Assembly: GCA_964347475.1 (NCBI GenBank)
Contig: CAYFYY010000006.1
Location: forward strand, 23,574-87,573
DNA: 64,000 bases
DNA from: GCA-020356105 sp964347475
GTDB lineage: Bacteria > Pseudomonadota > Alphaproteobacteria > UBA8366 > JADFVY01
Direction: 5' to 3'
The notes beneath the pieces are model-generated. The model was not told the DNA's origin, searched no databases, and worked only from the letters and a program-made list of their open reading frames with translations. Each line of letters begins with the position of its first letter. Position 1 is the stretch's first letter. Both the position numbers and the translations under genes were made by a program. Positions 18,213 through 26,655 of the stretch are shown piece by piece.

Positions 18213-20648
18213 CTATTTAGATGATGCCCGTGCTTTCCAACGGCGCAGCGTCAGGGCATTGGTGACGACACTTACACTGCTGAAGGCCATTGCAGCGCCG
18301 GCGATGATGGGGCTGAGAAACCCGAAGGCGGCCAGCGGGATCCCGACGATGTTGTAAATGAACGCCCAGAACAGGTTCTGGTAGATCTTGCGTCCGGTCG
18401 CCCGGCTGACGTGGATCGCGTCGGCAGCGAGTCGCGGATCCGGCCGCATGAGGGTAACGCCGGCGGTCTCCATGGCGATGTCGGTGCCACTGCCCATGGC
18501 GAGGCCGATGTCGGCGGCAGCCAGCGCAGGGGCGTCATTGACGCCATCGCCGACCATCGCGACCACCCGCCCCTCGCGGCGCAGCCGCTCGACCTCGGCG
18601 GCCTTGTCCTCTGGCAGAACTTCCGCCCGGAAATCGTCGAGTCCCAGACGCCGCGCGATCGCCTGCGCGGTGCGGGTATTGTCGCCTGTCAGCATCATCA
18701 CCGCGACGCCGCGCCTGTGCAGGATCTCCAGGGCCTGCGCCGCCTCGTCGCGCAGCTGGTCGGCCACGGCGATGGCGCCCTGCATTCGGCCGTCCTCGGC
18801 CGCGACCCACATCACGGTCTTGCCGTCATCTTCCAGCTTCGCCACCCGGTCTTCCAGCGGTCCGGTGTCGGCGCCGGCCTCGACCATCAGGCTGCGGTTG
18901 CCGATCCACAGACCGGTCCCGTCAACCCGCGCGGTAAGGCCGCGTCCGCCGATGCGGCTGAAGCTCTCCACGGCATGGAGATCAAGCTCCCGGGCCGTTG
19001 CCTCCGCGAGCACGGCCTTGGCCAGCGGATGCTCGCTGCCCTGCTGCGCCGAGGCCGCGAGGCGCAACAGGGTCGCCTCGTCGACGCCCGCCGCGGCAAC
19101 GACGTCGGTCACCTCGGGGCGGCCCACGGTCAGTGTCCCCGTCTTGTCGAAGATGATGGTGTCGACGGCACCCGCCCGCTCCAGCGCCTCGACATCCTTG
19201 ATCAGGATGCCGGCACGCGCGGCCGCGCCGGTTCCCGCCATGATCGCCGTCGGGGTGGCGAGCCCGAGCGCACACGGGCACGCGATGACCAGCACGGAGA
19301 CGGCGGCGATGATGCTCTGCTCCATGGTGCCGCCGCTCAGCAGCCAGCCGGCCCAGGCGGCGATGGCGATCACGACGACGACCGGCACGAACACGTTGGT
19401 TACGCGGTCGACCAGGCGCTGCACCGGGGGTTTCGCCGCCTGCGCGCTTTCGATGAGGGCGATGATGCGCTCCAGCATCGAATCCTTGCCGACGGTGGTG
19501 GTTTCGATGCGCAGCAGTCCGTCACCGTTGACGCTGCCGCCGGTCACGCGATCGCCTGGCGCCTTGTGAACCGGAATGCTCTCACCGGTCAGCAGCGACT
19601 CGTCGACCGCACTGTCGCCGCTCGCCACGTTGCCGTCGACCGGAATCCGCTCGCCCGGCCGGACGACAACGATCTCGCCGGTCCGCACCGCCGCCGCCGA
19701 AATCGTTACGACGACACCGTCGCGTTCGACATGCGCCTGCTCCGGCCGCAATTTCATAAGCTGGCGGATCGCCGCCGACGTGCCGCGCCGGGCCCTGGCT
19801 TCGAGCCATTTGCCGAGCTTGATCAGGGTGATGATGACGGCGGCCGCCTCGAAATACAGATGCGCCTCAACGCCCGGCGTCGCAAAAAACAGGTTGTAGG
19901 TGCTCAGCCCATAGGCCGCGCTGGTGCCCAGCGCGACCAGCAGGTCCATCGTACCGGTCAGCGACTTGAGCGCCTTCCAGGCCCCGACATAGAAGCTCCA
20001 GCCGATGACGAACTGAACGATGCCGCCGATGGCGAGCTGCCACACGCCGGGGAGGGCGAAGTGCCATCCCACGAATTCCCCGAACATCGGCACGACCAGC
20101 GGCACGGTCAGCAACGCCGACGTCGCCACCAGCAGCATCTCGCGGCGGTCGGCGGCGCGCTCCGCCTCTTCCGCCGGTGCGCCGCCGTCGGAAATCTCTG
20201 CGCCGTACCCGGCCCCTTCCACCGCGGCCACGAGATCCGTCGGCTCGACCCCGAGCGCAGTGATCCGTGCGGTTTCGGTGCCGAGGTTGACACTGGCGTC
20301 GAGCACCCCCGGCACGCCCTTCAGCGCACGTTCGACATGACCCACGCAGGCGGCGCAGGTCATGCCGGAAATTGACAGCCTTATTTCGCTCTTGGTGACC
20401 CCGTAGCCTGCGTCCTCGACCGCACGGGCGAGCGCGTCGACCCCGACGCCGTCCGCGAAGTCGACATCGGCCTGCTCGGTGCCGAGGTTGACCGACGCCC
20501 CGCTGACCCCCGGCACCGCCTTCAGCGCCCGTTCGACGTGGCCGACGCAGGCGCTGCAGGTCATGCCCTCGACCTTGAGCCGGGCATGGCGAGTGATGTG
20601 CTCCGGTGCCCTGTGATCGGCTGTTTCGGCCGTGTGTGCCGCGGTCAT
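18213..20648 (-). CDS. copA: Cu(I)-exporting P1B-type ATPase with two heavy-metal-associated domains
   Basis: CopA pumps Cu(I) from cytoplasm to periplasm. The 811-aa protein has two N-terminal metal-binding domains (CSAC at residues 31-34 and CAAC at 98-101), eight predicted transmembrane helices, the dephosphorylation motif TGES (354-357), the ion-binding CPC (457-459), the phosphorylated Asp501 in DKTGTLT and GDGVNDAPAL. The last two helices carry YN and MAFSSVSVVTNAL, the signature of Cu(I)-type (P1B-1) pumps. It lies 54 bp downstream of copZ and upstream of cueR in one operon. Confidence 0.95.
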   Translation of the reverse strand: MTAAHTAETADHRAPEHITRHARLKVEGMTCSACVGHVERALKAVPGVSGASVNLGTEQADVDFADGVGVDALARAVEDAGYGVTKSEIRLSISGMTCAACVGHVERALKGVPGVLDASVNLGTETARITALGVEPTDLVAAVEGAGYGAEISDGGAPAEEAERAADRREMLLVATSALLTVPLVVPMFGEFVGWHFALPGVWQLAIGGIVQFVIGWSFYVGAWKALKSLTGTMDLLVALGTSAAYGLSTYNLFFATPGVEAHLYFEAAAVIITLIKLGKWLEARARRGTSAAIRQLMKLRPEQAHVERDGVVVTISAAAVRTGEIVVVRPGERIPVDGNVASGDSAVDESLLTGESIPVHKAPGDRVTGGSVNGDGLLRIETTTVGKDSMLERIIALIESAQAAKPPVQRLVDRVTNVFVPVVVVIAIAAWAGWLLSGGTMEQSIIAAVSVLVIACPCALGLATPTAIMAGTGAAARAGILIKDVEALERAGAVDTIIFDKTGTLTVGRPEVTDVVAAAGVDEATLLRLAASAQQGSEHPLAKAVLAEATARELDLHAVESFSRIGGRGLTARVDGTGLWIGNRSLMVEAGADTGPLEDRVAKLEDDGKTVMWVAAEDGRMQGAIAVADQLRDEAAQALEILHRRGVAVMMLTGDNTRTAQAIARRLGLDDFRAEVLPEDKAAEVERLRREGRVVAMVGDGVNDAPALAAADIGLAMGSGTDIAMETAGVTLMRPDPRLAADAIHVSRATGRKIYQNLFWAFIYNIVGIPLAAFGFLSPIIAGAAMAFSSVSVVTNALTLRRWKARASSK

Positions 20649-20702
20649 CTGAAACTCCTCTCAACTCTTACCCGACAATTCGATCGGTCATTGCGGCGAC
20701 CG

Positions 20703-20927
20703 TCACGCGGCCTGGGCGGCGTAGCCCGCAGCCTCGACCACGCCGATCAGCGTCGACGGATCGGCTGCGCCGTCGAACTGGACCTCTGCGGTCCCCGTCT
20801 TGAGATCGACCTTCGCGGCGCGCACGCCGGATGTGGCATCGAGCGCCTTCTGCACGCGCGCCACGCAATGGCCGCAGGTCATGCCCGCGATCTTCAGCGT
20901 CACCGTTTTCATTGTTGATCCAGTCAT
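20703..20927 (-). CDS. copZ: Copper chaperone CopZ-like, heavy-metal-associated domain
   Basis: The 74-aa protein is a single ferredoxin-like HMA domain with the Cu(I) motif MTCGHC (C18 and C21). Family members carry Cu(I) in the cytoplasm and hand it to the N-terminal domains of CopA, which is encoded next. The ATG at 20927 has an AAGGGAT ribosome site; an internal ATG at 20912 would also keep the full domain. It is the first gene of the copper operon and follows a MerR-type promoter. Confidence 0.9.
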   Translation of the reverse strand: MTGSTMKTVTLKIAGMTCGHCVARVQKALDATSGVRAAKVDLKTGTAEVQFDGAADPSTLIGVVEAAGYAAQAA

Positions 20928-20970
20928 GGCCGTATCCCTTCAGTACGAGCAATGGAACCTGTCGGCGACA

Positions 20971-21001
20971 CACATAAGGGTTCCAGAAACTGGAAGGTCA
21001 A
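20971..21001 (-). promoter_or_regulatory. CueR-type promoter and operator of copZ-copA-cueR
   Basis: On the minus strand a -35 TTGACC (20996-21001) and a -10 TATGTG (20971-20976) are separated by 19 bp, the overlong spacer typical of MerR-family promoters. The spacer holds the dyad TTCCAG-N3-CTGGAA centred at 20988, extended as CCTTCCAG on one side, which resembles known CueR and HmrR sites. Transcription would begin near 20964, about 37 nt before copZ. Confidence 0.75.
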
Positions 21002-21007
21002 TGACAA

Positions 21008-21028
21008 ACTTTCCAAATACTGGAAAGT
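21008..21028. promoter_or_regulatory. Second CueR-like dyad between copZ and trpG
   Basis: A perfect inverted repeat ACTTTCCA-N5-TGGAAAGT is centred 30 bp from the copZ operator. On the plus strand it is bracketed by TGACAA (21002-21007) and TATCGG (21028-21033) with a 20-bp spacer, so it could be a second MerR-type promoter facing trpG. It may equally be an extra binding site for the copZ promoter. Confidence 0.5.
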
Positions 21029-21124
21029 ATCGGAAGTAAGCGACGACGCGTCCCTTCCGTCCTGCGCCGAACACTGCTATAAACCGCCGTCCGGTGCCGC
21101 CGCCGTTGGCGCCAAGGGATTGAT

Positions 21125-21709
21125 ATGTTTCTACTAATCGACAATTACGACAGCTTCACATACAACCTCGTGCACTTCCTGGGCGAACTCGGGGCGGAGG
21201 TCACCGTGCGTCGAAATGACGCGATCACCGTGGACGAAGTGCTGGCCCTGCAGACCGAGGGGATCGTCATCTCGCCGGGCCCTTGCGATCCCGACAGGGC
21301 CGGGATTTGCCTCGAGCTTGTCCGGGCGACCGCCGGCAAAGTGCCGCTGCTGGGCGTGTGCCTTGGACATCAGGCGATCGGCCAGGCCTTCGGGGGAACG
21401 ATCGTGCGCACGCTGCCGATGCACGGCAAGGTCAGCCAGATCCACCACACCGGTACCGGCGTTTTCGCGAGCCTGCCGGACCCCTTCCCTGCGACCCGCT
21501 ACCATTCGCTCGTGGTCGCGCGCGACGGCCTCCCCGACTGCTTCGAAGTGACGGCGGAGTCCGACGAAGGTCTGATCATGGGCCTGCAGCATCGTGACCT
21601 GCCGGTGCACGGCGTGCAGTTCCATCCGGAAAGCATCGCCACCGAACACGGACACGACCTGCTGGCCAATTTCCTCAAGCTTGCGGGTCGCGAGGTCGAC
21701 TACGCGTAA
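21125..21709 (+). CDS. trpG: Anthranilate synthase component II (glutamine amidotransferase)
   Basis: TrpG releases ammonia from glutamine for TrpE. The 194-aa protein is a class I glutamine amidotransferase beginning MFLLIDNYDSFTYNL, with the oxyanion SPGPCDPDRAGI, the nucleophile Cys in LGVCLGHQAIGQAFGG and the His-Glu pair in VQFHPESIATEHG. It may also serve p-aminobenzoate synthesis (PabA), as in many bacteria with a single copy. It is separated from trpE by the copper operon and has its own upstream region with a possible -10 TATAAA at 21078-21083. Its stop is one base from the end of the convergent DUF1330 gene. Confidence 0.94.
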   Translation: MFLLIDNYDSFTYNLVHFLGELGAEVTVRRNDAITVDEVLALQTEGIVISPGPCDPDRAGICLELVRATAGKVPLLGVCLGHQAIGQAFGGTIVRTLPMHGKVSQIHHTGTGVFASLPDPFPATRYHSLVVARDGLPDCFEVTAESDEGLIMGLQHRDLPVHGVQFHPESIATEHGHDLLANFLKLAGREVDYA

Positions 21710-21710
21710 T

Positions 21711-22037
21711 TTAGCGTTTCGCGAGGCAAGGAGTCCCGCCGGTGGCGTCGGTATAGTCGATGGCGTAAAGCCCGCTGACGGTTCCGGCGATGCGGGCCCT
21801 CGGATAGGGCGCGTATTCCGGGTCGTCGTAGAACGCTTGGGCCGACTCCAGCAACGGGAATTCGATCAGTGCGATCATGTCCGCATCCCGGGGTTCGCCC
21901 TCGACGGTGGTGATGCTGCCGCTGCGCGATAGATACCGCCCGCCGTGCTTGGCGGCGATTTCGTGGACCGCGGCTGCATTATCCGGGATCCAGCTGTCGT
22001 CGGTGAGCTTCACGATGGCGGAGTCGTATACGGGCAT
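21711..22037 (-). CDS. DUF1330-family protein
   Basis: The 108-aa protein is a small ferredoxin-like (dimeric alpha-beta barrel) domain. Recognisable family features are the N-terminal YDSAIVKLTD, IAAKHGGRYLSRSG, MIALIEFPLLESAQAFYDDPEYAPYPRAR and a short tail. DUF1330 proteins are common in alphaproteobacteria and have no assigned reaction. It is encoded against the trp genes, between trpG and trpD, with one base between its stop and that of trpG. The spacing to trpD (192 bp) leaves room for a divergent promoter region. Confidence 0.82.
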   Translation of the reverse strand: MPVYDSAIVKLTDDSWIPDNAAAVHEIAAKHGGRYLSRSGSITTVEGEPRDADMIALIEFPLLESAQAFYDDPEYAPYPRARIAGTVSGLYAIDYTDATGGTPCLAKR

Positions 22038-22229
22038 GAATTTTCCTCCCTCCGTGGCTCCTCGTAGTGCCTGTCTCGACTGCGGCCACTGCCAGCGCCG
22101 TACAGCAGGCTTGTCCGAAACGCAGGTTTCCGCGAGTTTCGAAATTACCGACAGCTATCAAACTTTTGTGGTCGATTCGCCCTTTCGGCTGTTATATCAG
22201 GCATCACGACAGAAGACCGGGGCACCCGC

Positions 22230-23270
22230 ATGACAGGGGATATGGAGGATTTCAGGGGGCTGCTCGGCAAGGTTGCCGATGGCAAGCCGCTGACCGAAGC
22301 GGAATCGGAACGCGCCTTCGACATCATGATGTCCGGCGACGCGACGCCGTCGCAGATGGGCGCGTTCCTGATGGCGCTGCGGGTGCGCGGCGAGACTGTT
22401 GCGGAGATCACCGGCGCCGTGCGCGTGATGCGGGCGAAGGCGGTCCCGATGCCGGCACCGAAGGATGCGATTGATATCGTCGGCACCGGCGGCGACGCGT
22501 CCGGCACCTACAACGTGTCCACCGCGGCGGCCCTGGTGGTGGCCGGCTGCGGCGTGCCGGTCGCCAAACACGGCAACCGCGCCGCCTCGTCGAAATCGGG
22601 ATCGGCCGACGTATTGTCAGCCCTGGGCGTCGACATCGAGGCGGATTTCGCGAAGGTCGAGCAGGCAATCGGTGAGGCGAAGATCGGCTTCCTGATGGCG
22701 CAGCGGCACCATGGCGCGATGCGGAATGTCGGGCCGACGCGCGTCGAGCTTGGCACGCGCACGATCTTCAATCTTCTGGGCCCGCTGTCCAATCCCGCCG
22801 GCGTCAAGCGGCTGCTCGTCGGCTGCTTCTCGCGCCACTGGATCGAACCGATGGCCGAAGTACTCGGCAAGCTCGGCGCCGAGCGGGTCTGGGTGGTGCA
22901 TGGTGGCGACGGGCTGGACGAGCTGACCACGACGGGGGTCAGCTACGTCGTGGAATACAAGGACGGTGCCATTTCCGCACTCGAGGTCACGCCGGAGGAT
23001 GCCGGCATCGCCGAGGCCCGACCGCAGGACCTCAAGGGCGGAACGCCGGAAGAGAATGCCGTCGCCCTCCGCGCCGTCCTCGATGGGACGCACGGCGCCT
23101 ACCGCGATATCACTGTATACAATGCGGCGGCCGCCCTGTTGATCGCCGGCAAGGCGTCGGATTTGCGCGACGGCGCGAAACAAGCCGCCGCCGCAATCGA
23201 TTCGGGCAGGGCCAAGGCAGCGCTCGACAAGCTGGTCGCGATCGCCGGGCTTGCGGCGGAGCAACGATGA
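22230..23270 (+). CDS. trpD: Anthranilate phosphoribosyltransferase
   Basis: TrpD joins anthranilate to phosphoribosyl pyrophosphate. The 346-aa product has the conserved IVGTGGDASGTYNVSTAAALV (PRPP site), KHGNRAASSKSGSADVLSALG, the anthranilate-site HHGAMRNVGPTRVELG and the NLLGPLSNPAG motif. Its stop codon overlaps the trpC start by four bases, which implies translational coupling. The next genes trpC, moaC and moeA follow in the same direction, so one mRNA probably covers all four. Confidence 0.95.
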   Translation: MTGDMEDFRGLLGKVADGKPLTEAESERAFDIMMSGDATPSQMGAFLMALRVRGETVAEITGAVRVMRAKAVPMPAPKDAIDIVGTGGDASGTYNVSTAAALVVAGCGVPVAKHGNRAASSKSGSADVLSALGVDIEADFAKVEQAIGEAKIGFLMAQRHHGAMRNVGPTRVELGTRTIFNLLGPLSNPAGVKRLLVGCFSRHWIEPMAEVLGKLGAERVWVVHGGDGLDELTTTGVSYVVEYKDGAISALEVTPEDAGIAEARPQDLKGGTPEENAVALRAVLDGTHGAYRDITVYNAAAALLIAGKASDLRDGAKQAAAAIDSGRAKAALDKLVAIAGLAAEQR

Positions 23271-24070
23271 GCGACGTCCTGTCCCGCATCTGCGCCGAAA
23301 AGCGCGACCATGTCGGGGTCGCAAGACGGGCTGTCCCGCAGGCCGAAATTGAGGCGCGTGCGGCCGCCGCGACGCCGCCGCGCGGATTCGCGAATGCGCT
23401 GGCTGCCGCGCTGGCCGCTGGCCGGTACGGGCTGATCGCCGAAATCAAGAAGGCGTCGCCCAGCAGAGGGCTGATCCGTGCCGACTTCGATCCGCCGGCA
23501 CTGGCCCGGGCATACCGCGACGGCGGCGCGTCATGCCTGTCGGTATTGACCGATGGGCCTTATTTTCAGGGGCGCGACGAGGACCTGGTGGCGGCCCGCG
23601 GGGCTTGCGACCTGCCGGTCCTGCGCAAGGATTTCATGCTGGAGCCCTATCAGATATACGAGTCGCGGGCGCTCGGCGCCGACTGCATCCTGCTGATCAT
23701 GGCGGCGGTCGGCGACGATCAGGCCACCGAGCTGGAGGACGTTGCCCGCGCGCTCGGCATGGATGTTCTGGTCGAGGTGCACGATGCCGCCGAGATGACG
23801 CGAGCCCTGAATCTGCGCTCGCGCCTGCTCGGCATCAACAACCGCAATCTCAAGACACTGACCGTCGATCTCGCGACGACCGAAGCGCTGGCGCCGACGG
23901 TACCGGCGGGCCATATACCGGTCTGCGAGAGCGGCCTTCACGAGCCGGCCGACCTCGCCCGCATGGCGCGGGCCGGCGCGCGGTGCTTCCTGATCGGCGA
24001 GTCGCTCATGCGGTCGGCCGACGTCGCGGCGGCGACGGCGCTGTTGCTCGCCGACCCCGTGCAGGCCTGA
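23267..24070 (+). CDS. trpC: Indole-3-glycerol phosphate synthase
   Basis: TrpC closes the indole ring. The 267-aa TIM-barrel enzyme has IAEIKKASPSRGLIRADF (catalytic lysine), the loop VLTDGPYFQGRDEDL, LRKDFMLEPYQIYESRALGADCILL, LLGINNRNLKT and the phosphate-binding CESGLHEPADL and GARCFLIGESLMRS. It is monofunctional, with no fused TrpF. It overlaps trpD by four bases and ends 16 bp before moaC. trpF, trpB and trpA are not in the window. Confidence 0.95.
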   Translation: MSDVLSRICAEKRDHVGVARRAVPQAEIEARAAAATPPRGFANALAAALAAGRYGLIAEIKKASPSRGLIRADFDPPALARAYRDGGASCLSVLTDGPYFQGRDEDLVAARGACDLPVLRKDFMLEPYQIYESRALGADCILLIMAAVGDDQATELEDVARALGMDVLVEVHDAAEMTRALNLRSRLLGINNRNLKTLTVDLATTEALAPTVPAGHIPVCESGLHEPADLARMARAGARCFLIGESLMRSADVAAATALLLADPVQA

Positions 24071-24086
24071 CGAGGGTAAGACCGAG

Positions 24087-24563
24087 ATGGCAGAGTTCAC
24101 CCATTTCGACAAACAGGGCAAGGCGCAAATGGTCGACGTGTCCGGCAAGGACGTGACCGAGCGCACCGCCACGGCGAGCGGCAGCGTCATCATGCAGCCC
24201 GAGACCATCGCCATGATCGTCTCAGGCGGCGTGAAGAAGGGCGATGTGCTCTCGGTCGCACGGCTGGCCGGCATCATGGGCGCCAAGCGCACCCCGGACC
24301 TGATCCCGCTGTGCCATCCCCTTCCTCTCAGCTCGGTGACCGTCGACCTGACGGTGGACGAGGCACGCAACGCGGTTGATATCAGCGCGACCTGCAAGCT
24401 GGCCGGCCGCACCGGGGTGGAGATGGAGGCGCTCACCGCCGTTGCCGTCGCCGCGCTTACCGTCTACGACATGTGCAAAGCCGTCGATCGCGGCATGCGC
24501 ATCGCCGATATCCGGCTCACGCACAAGGCCGGCGGCAAGTCGGGCGAGTTCAGGGCGCGCTGA
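24087..24563 (+). CDS. moaC: Cyclic pyranopterin monophosphate synthase MoaC
   Basis: MoaC performs the second step of molybdenum cofactor synthesis, rearranging the product of MoaA to cyclic pyranopterin monophosphate. The 158-aa product has MVDVSGKDVTERTA, the active-site GAKRTPDLIPLCHPLPLSSV and TVYDMCKAVDRGM, and the C-terminal KAGGKSGEFRA. It lies 16 bp after trpC and its stop codon overlaps the moeA start (TGATG), so it is probably translated in step with moeA. Presence of moaC and moeA implies molybdoenzymes elsewhere in the genome. Confidence 0.95.
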   Translation: MAEFTHFDKQGKAQMVDVSGKDVTERTATASGSVIMQPETIAMIVSGGVKKGDVLSVARLAGIMGAKRTPDLIPLCHPLPLSSVTVDLTVDEARNAVDISATCKLAGRTGVEMEALTAVAVAALTVYDMCKAVDRGMRIADIRLTHKAGGKSGEFRAR

Positions 24564-25780
24564 TGCTGTCGGTCGACGAGGCACTGGCGCGCATCCTCGC
24601 CACCCTCAAACCGCTGCCGGCAGAGCAGGTCGGCGTTGCCGACGGACTCGGCCGCGTCCTCGCCGAGGATGTCGCCGCGCGTCGCAGCCAGCCGCCCGCC
24701 GCGGTGTCGGCGATGGACGGTTACGCCGTCCGGGCCGCCGACGTCGCGACGGTTCCGGTCACACTCAAGGTCATCGGGCAGGCGCCGGCCGGCGATGCGT
24801 TCTCCGGCACCGTCGAGGCCGGTGAGGCGGTTCGCATCTTCACCGGCGGGCCGGTGCCGGACGGCGCCGACGCCATCGTCATCCAGGAGAACACCAAACC
24901 CGGCGACGGCACGGTCTCGGTGCTCGCGAGTGCCGAAAAGGGACGTTTCGTGCGCCCGGCCGGTCTTGATTTCAGGGCCGGCGAGGTACGCCTGAAGGCA
25001 GGCCGGGTGCTGACCGCACGTGATGTCGGGCTTGCCGCAGCGATGAATGTGCCGTGGCTGATGGTGCGCCGGCGGCCGCGGGTCGCGATCCTCGTGACCG
25101 GCGACGAAGTGGTGATGCCCGGCGATCCCGTCGGACCGAGCCAGATCGTCAGTTCCAACAGCATCGCGCTCACCGCCGCCGTCCGCGTCTTCGGCGGTGA
25201 GCCCTGCATGCTGGGAATCGCCCCGGACGATCGGGATGCCCTTGCCACCATGGCCGCAGGCGCTGCCGGGGCGGATCTGCTGTTGACCAGCGGCGGCGCC
25301 TCGGTTGGCGATCACGACCTCGTGCGCAGCGTGCTCGGTGAGATCGGGTTCGAACTCGATTTCTGGAAGATCGCGATGCGCCCGGGCAAGCCGCTCATCT
25401 TCGGCCGAGTCGGCACTACGCCGGTGCTCGGCCTGCCGGGCAATCCCGTCTCGGCGCTCGTTTGCGCGATGGTCTATCTGCGGCCGGCGCTGTGCCGGAT
25501 GCTCGGTTCCACCGAGGTGGAGGCGGCGCCCCGCCTGACGGCTCGGCTGGCCGAGCCGCTGGCGGAGAACGATGAGCGACAGGACTATCTGCGGGCGGCA
25601 CTGGGCAATGGCCCGGACGGGGGTCTCGTTGTCACGCCCTTCGCCCGCCAGGACAGCTCCATGCTGGCAACACTCGCGGCGGCCGACTGCCTGATCGTCC
25701 GGGCGCCGCATGCGCCGTCTCTGGATGCCGGCGCCATCGTCGAAGTCCTTCCGATTCCTGGAAGTCTTCTGTCGGCGTGA
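24563..25780 (+). CDS. moeA: Molybdopterin molybdenumtransferase MoeA
   Basis: MoeA inserts molybdate into adenylated molybdopterin. The 405-aa protein begins MLSVDEALARIL and shows the N-terminal MoeA signature AVSAMDGYAVRAADV, FTGGPVPDGADAIVIQE, the central MoCF-binding domain with VTGDEVVMPGD, SGGASVGDHDL and the GLPGNPVSALV motif, and a C-terminal beta domain. The start is the ATG inside the TGATG overlap with moaC; in-frame codons further upstream belong to moaC. It is 209 bp upstream of lexA, which has its own promoter. Confidence 0.94.
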   Translation: MLSVDEALARILATLKPLPAEQVGVADGLGRVLAEDVAARRSQPPAAVSAMDGYAVRAADVATVPVTLKVIGQAPAGDAFSGTVEAGEAVRIFTGGPVPDGADAIVIQENTKPGDGTVSVLASAEKGRFVRPAGLDFRAGEVRLKAGRVLTARDVGLAAAMNVPWLMVRRRPRVAILVTGDEVVMPGDPVGPSQIVSSNSIALTAAVRVFGGEPCMLGIAPDDRDALATMAAGAAGADLLLTSGGASVGDHDLVRSVLGEIGFELDFWKIAMRPGKPLIFGRVGTTPVLGLPGNPVSALVCAMVYLRPALCRMLGSTEVEAAPRLTARLAEPLAENDERQDYLRAALGNGPDGGLVVTPFARQDSSMLATLAAADCLIVRAPHAPSLDAGAIVEVLPIPGSLLSA

Positions 25781-25808
25781 AAAAAGCGTCGCACCCCCAG
25801 GAAATTCC

Positions 25809-25837
25809 TTGACCCCCTATTAGAACTAAACTAGAAC
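25809..25837 (+). promoter_or_regulatory. lexA promoter with LexA (SOS) box
   Basis: A -35 TTGACC (25809-25814) and a -10 TAGAAC (25832-25837) are 17 bp apart. The -10 is inside a direct repeat GAAC-N7-GAAC (25823-25837), the alphaproteobacterial LexA box. LexA bound here would block its own promoter. The 5' leader before lexA would be about 145 nt. Confidence 0.75.
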
Positions 25838-25847
25838 ATGTATCGAT

Positions 25848-25862
25848 GTTTTGGTTTTGTTC
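25848..25862 (+). promoter_or_regulatory. Imperfect second LexA box
   Basis: GTTT-N7-GTTC lies 10 bp downstream of the first box and differs from the GTTC-N7-GTTC consensus at one base. It is written in the opposite orientation to the first box (GTTC rather than GAAC half-sites). It would add a second, weaker LexA contact just past the transcription start. Confidence 0.45.
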
Positions 25863-25989
25863 TATATGTGGTAGCCGCCGGCTCGCGGACCACTAGGACG
25901 GAACCAGGCGCAGCCACGGAAGCTAAGGGCAGTCCGGAGACCGAGGCTCGACCGGGAGGGGCAAGGCGACCAAGGGGGACAAACCGGCC

Positions 25990-26655
25990 ATGCTGACACG
26001 CAAGCAATACGAATTACTCAATTTCATCAACGAACGTCTCGAATCGACCGGGGTTTCGCCGTCCTTCGATGAAATGAAGGATGCGCTCAATCTAAAGTCG
26101 AAATCCGGGATCCATCGCTTGATCACCGGCCTGGAGGAACGCGGCTTTATCCGCAGGTTGCCGCATCGCGCCCGGGCCCTGGAAGTTACCCGCCTGCCGG
26201 AGAATATGGGCGGCCAGGCGCGGGGCAACATCGTCCGGCCCGACTTCAAGGGAAGCGCGGCAACCGTGGGCGAAAGCGCGACTCTGCCGCTCCTCGGCCG
26301 AATCGCCGCGGGCACGCCGATCGAAGCGTTGCGCGACAGTTCCTCGGACGTTGACGTACCGGCGAATCTCGTGGGGGGCGGCAATCACTATGCGCTCACC
26401 GTCGAGGGGGATTCGATGATCGACGCCGGCATTTTCGACGGCGATACCGTGCTGATCAAGAGCTGCGATACTGCGGAGAACGGAACCATCGTCGTCGCGC
26501 TGATCGATGACAGCGAAGTCACGCTGAAACGCCTGCGCCGCAAGGGGGCGTCGATCGCCCTGGAGGCCGCGAACCCGGCGTATGAGACGCGGATCTTCGG
26601 CCCCGACAGGGTCAAGGTGCAGGGGCGCCTCGTCGGACTGATCCGCGCCTATTGA
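25990..26655 (+). CDS. lexA: SOS-response repressor and self-cleaving protease LexA
   Basis: LexA represses DNA-damage genes and cuts itself when RecA filaments form. The 221-aa protein has an N-terminal winged helix (MLTRKQYELLNFINERLEST, DEMKDALNLKSKSGIHRLITGLEERGFI) and a C-terminal S24 peptidase domain. The cleavage bond is A107-G108 in GRIAAGTPIEA, the nucleophile is Ser142 in GDSMIDAGIFDGD and the general base is Lys180 in EVTLKRLRR. The upstream LexA box indicates autoregulation. The last 7 bp overlap the convergent comEC gene. Confidence 0.95.
   Translation: MLTRKQYELLNFINERLESTGVSPSFDEMKDALNLKSKSGIHRLITGLEERGFIRRLPHRARALEVTRLPENMGGQARGNIVRPDFKGSAATVGESATLPLLGRIAAGTPIEALRDSSSDVDVPANLVGGGNHYALTVEGDSMIDAGIFDGDTVLIKSCDTAENGTIVVALIDDSEVTLKRLRRKGASIALEAANPAYETRIFGPDRVKVQGRLVGLIRAY

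Noticed and set aside
20952..21137. Possible 61-residue leader gene before trpG
   Set aside because: It overlaps the copper operators and has no tryptophan run or ribosome site, so it is not a trp leader peptide.
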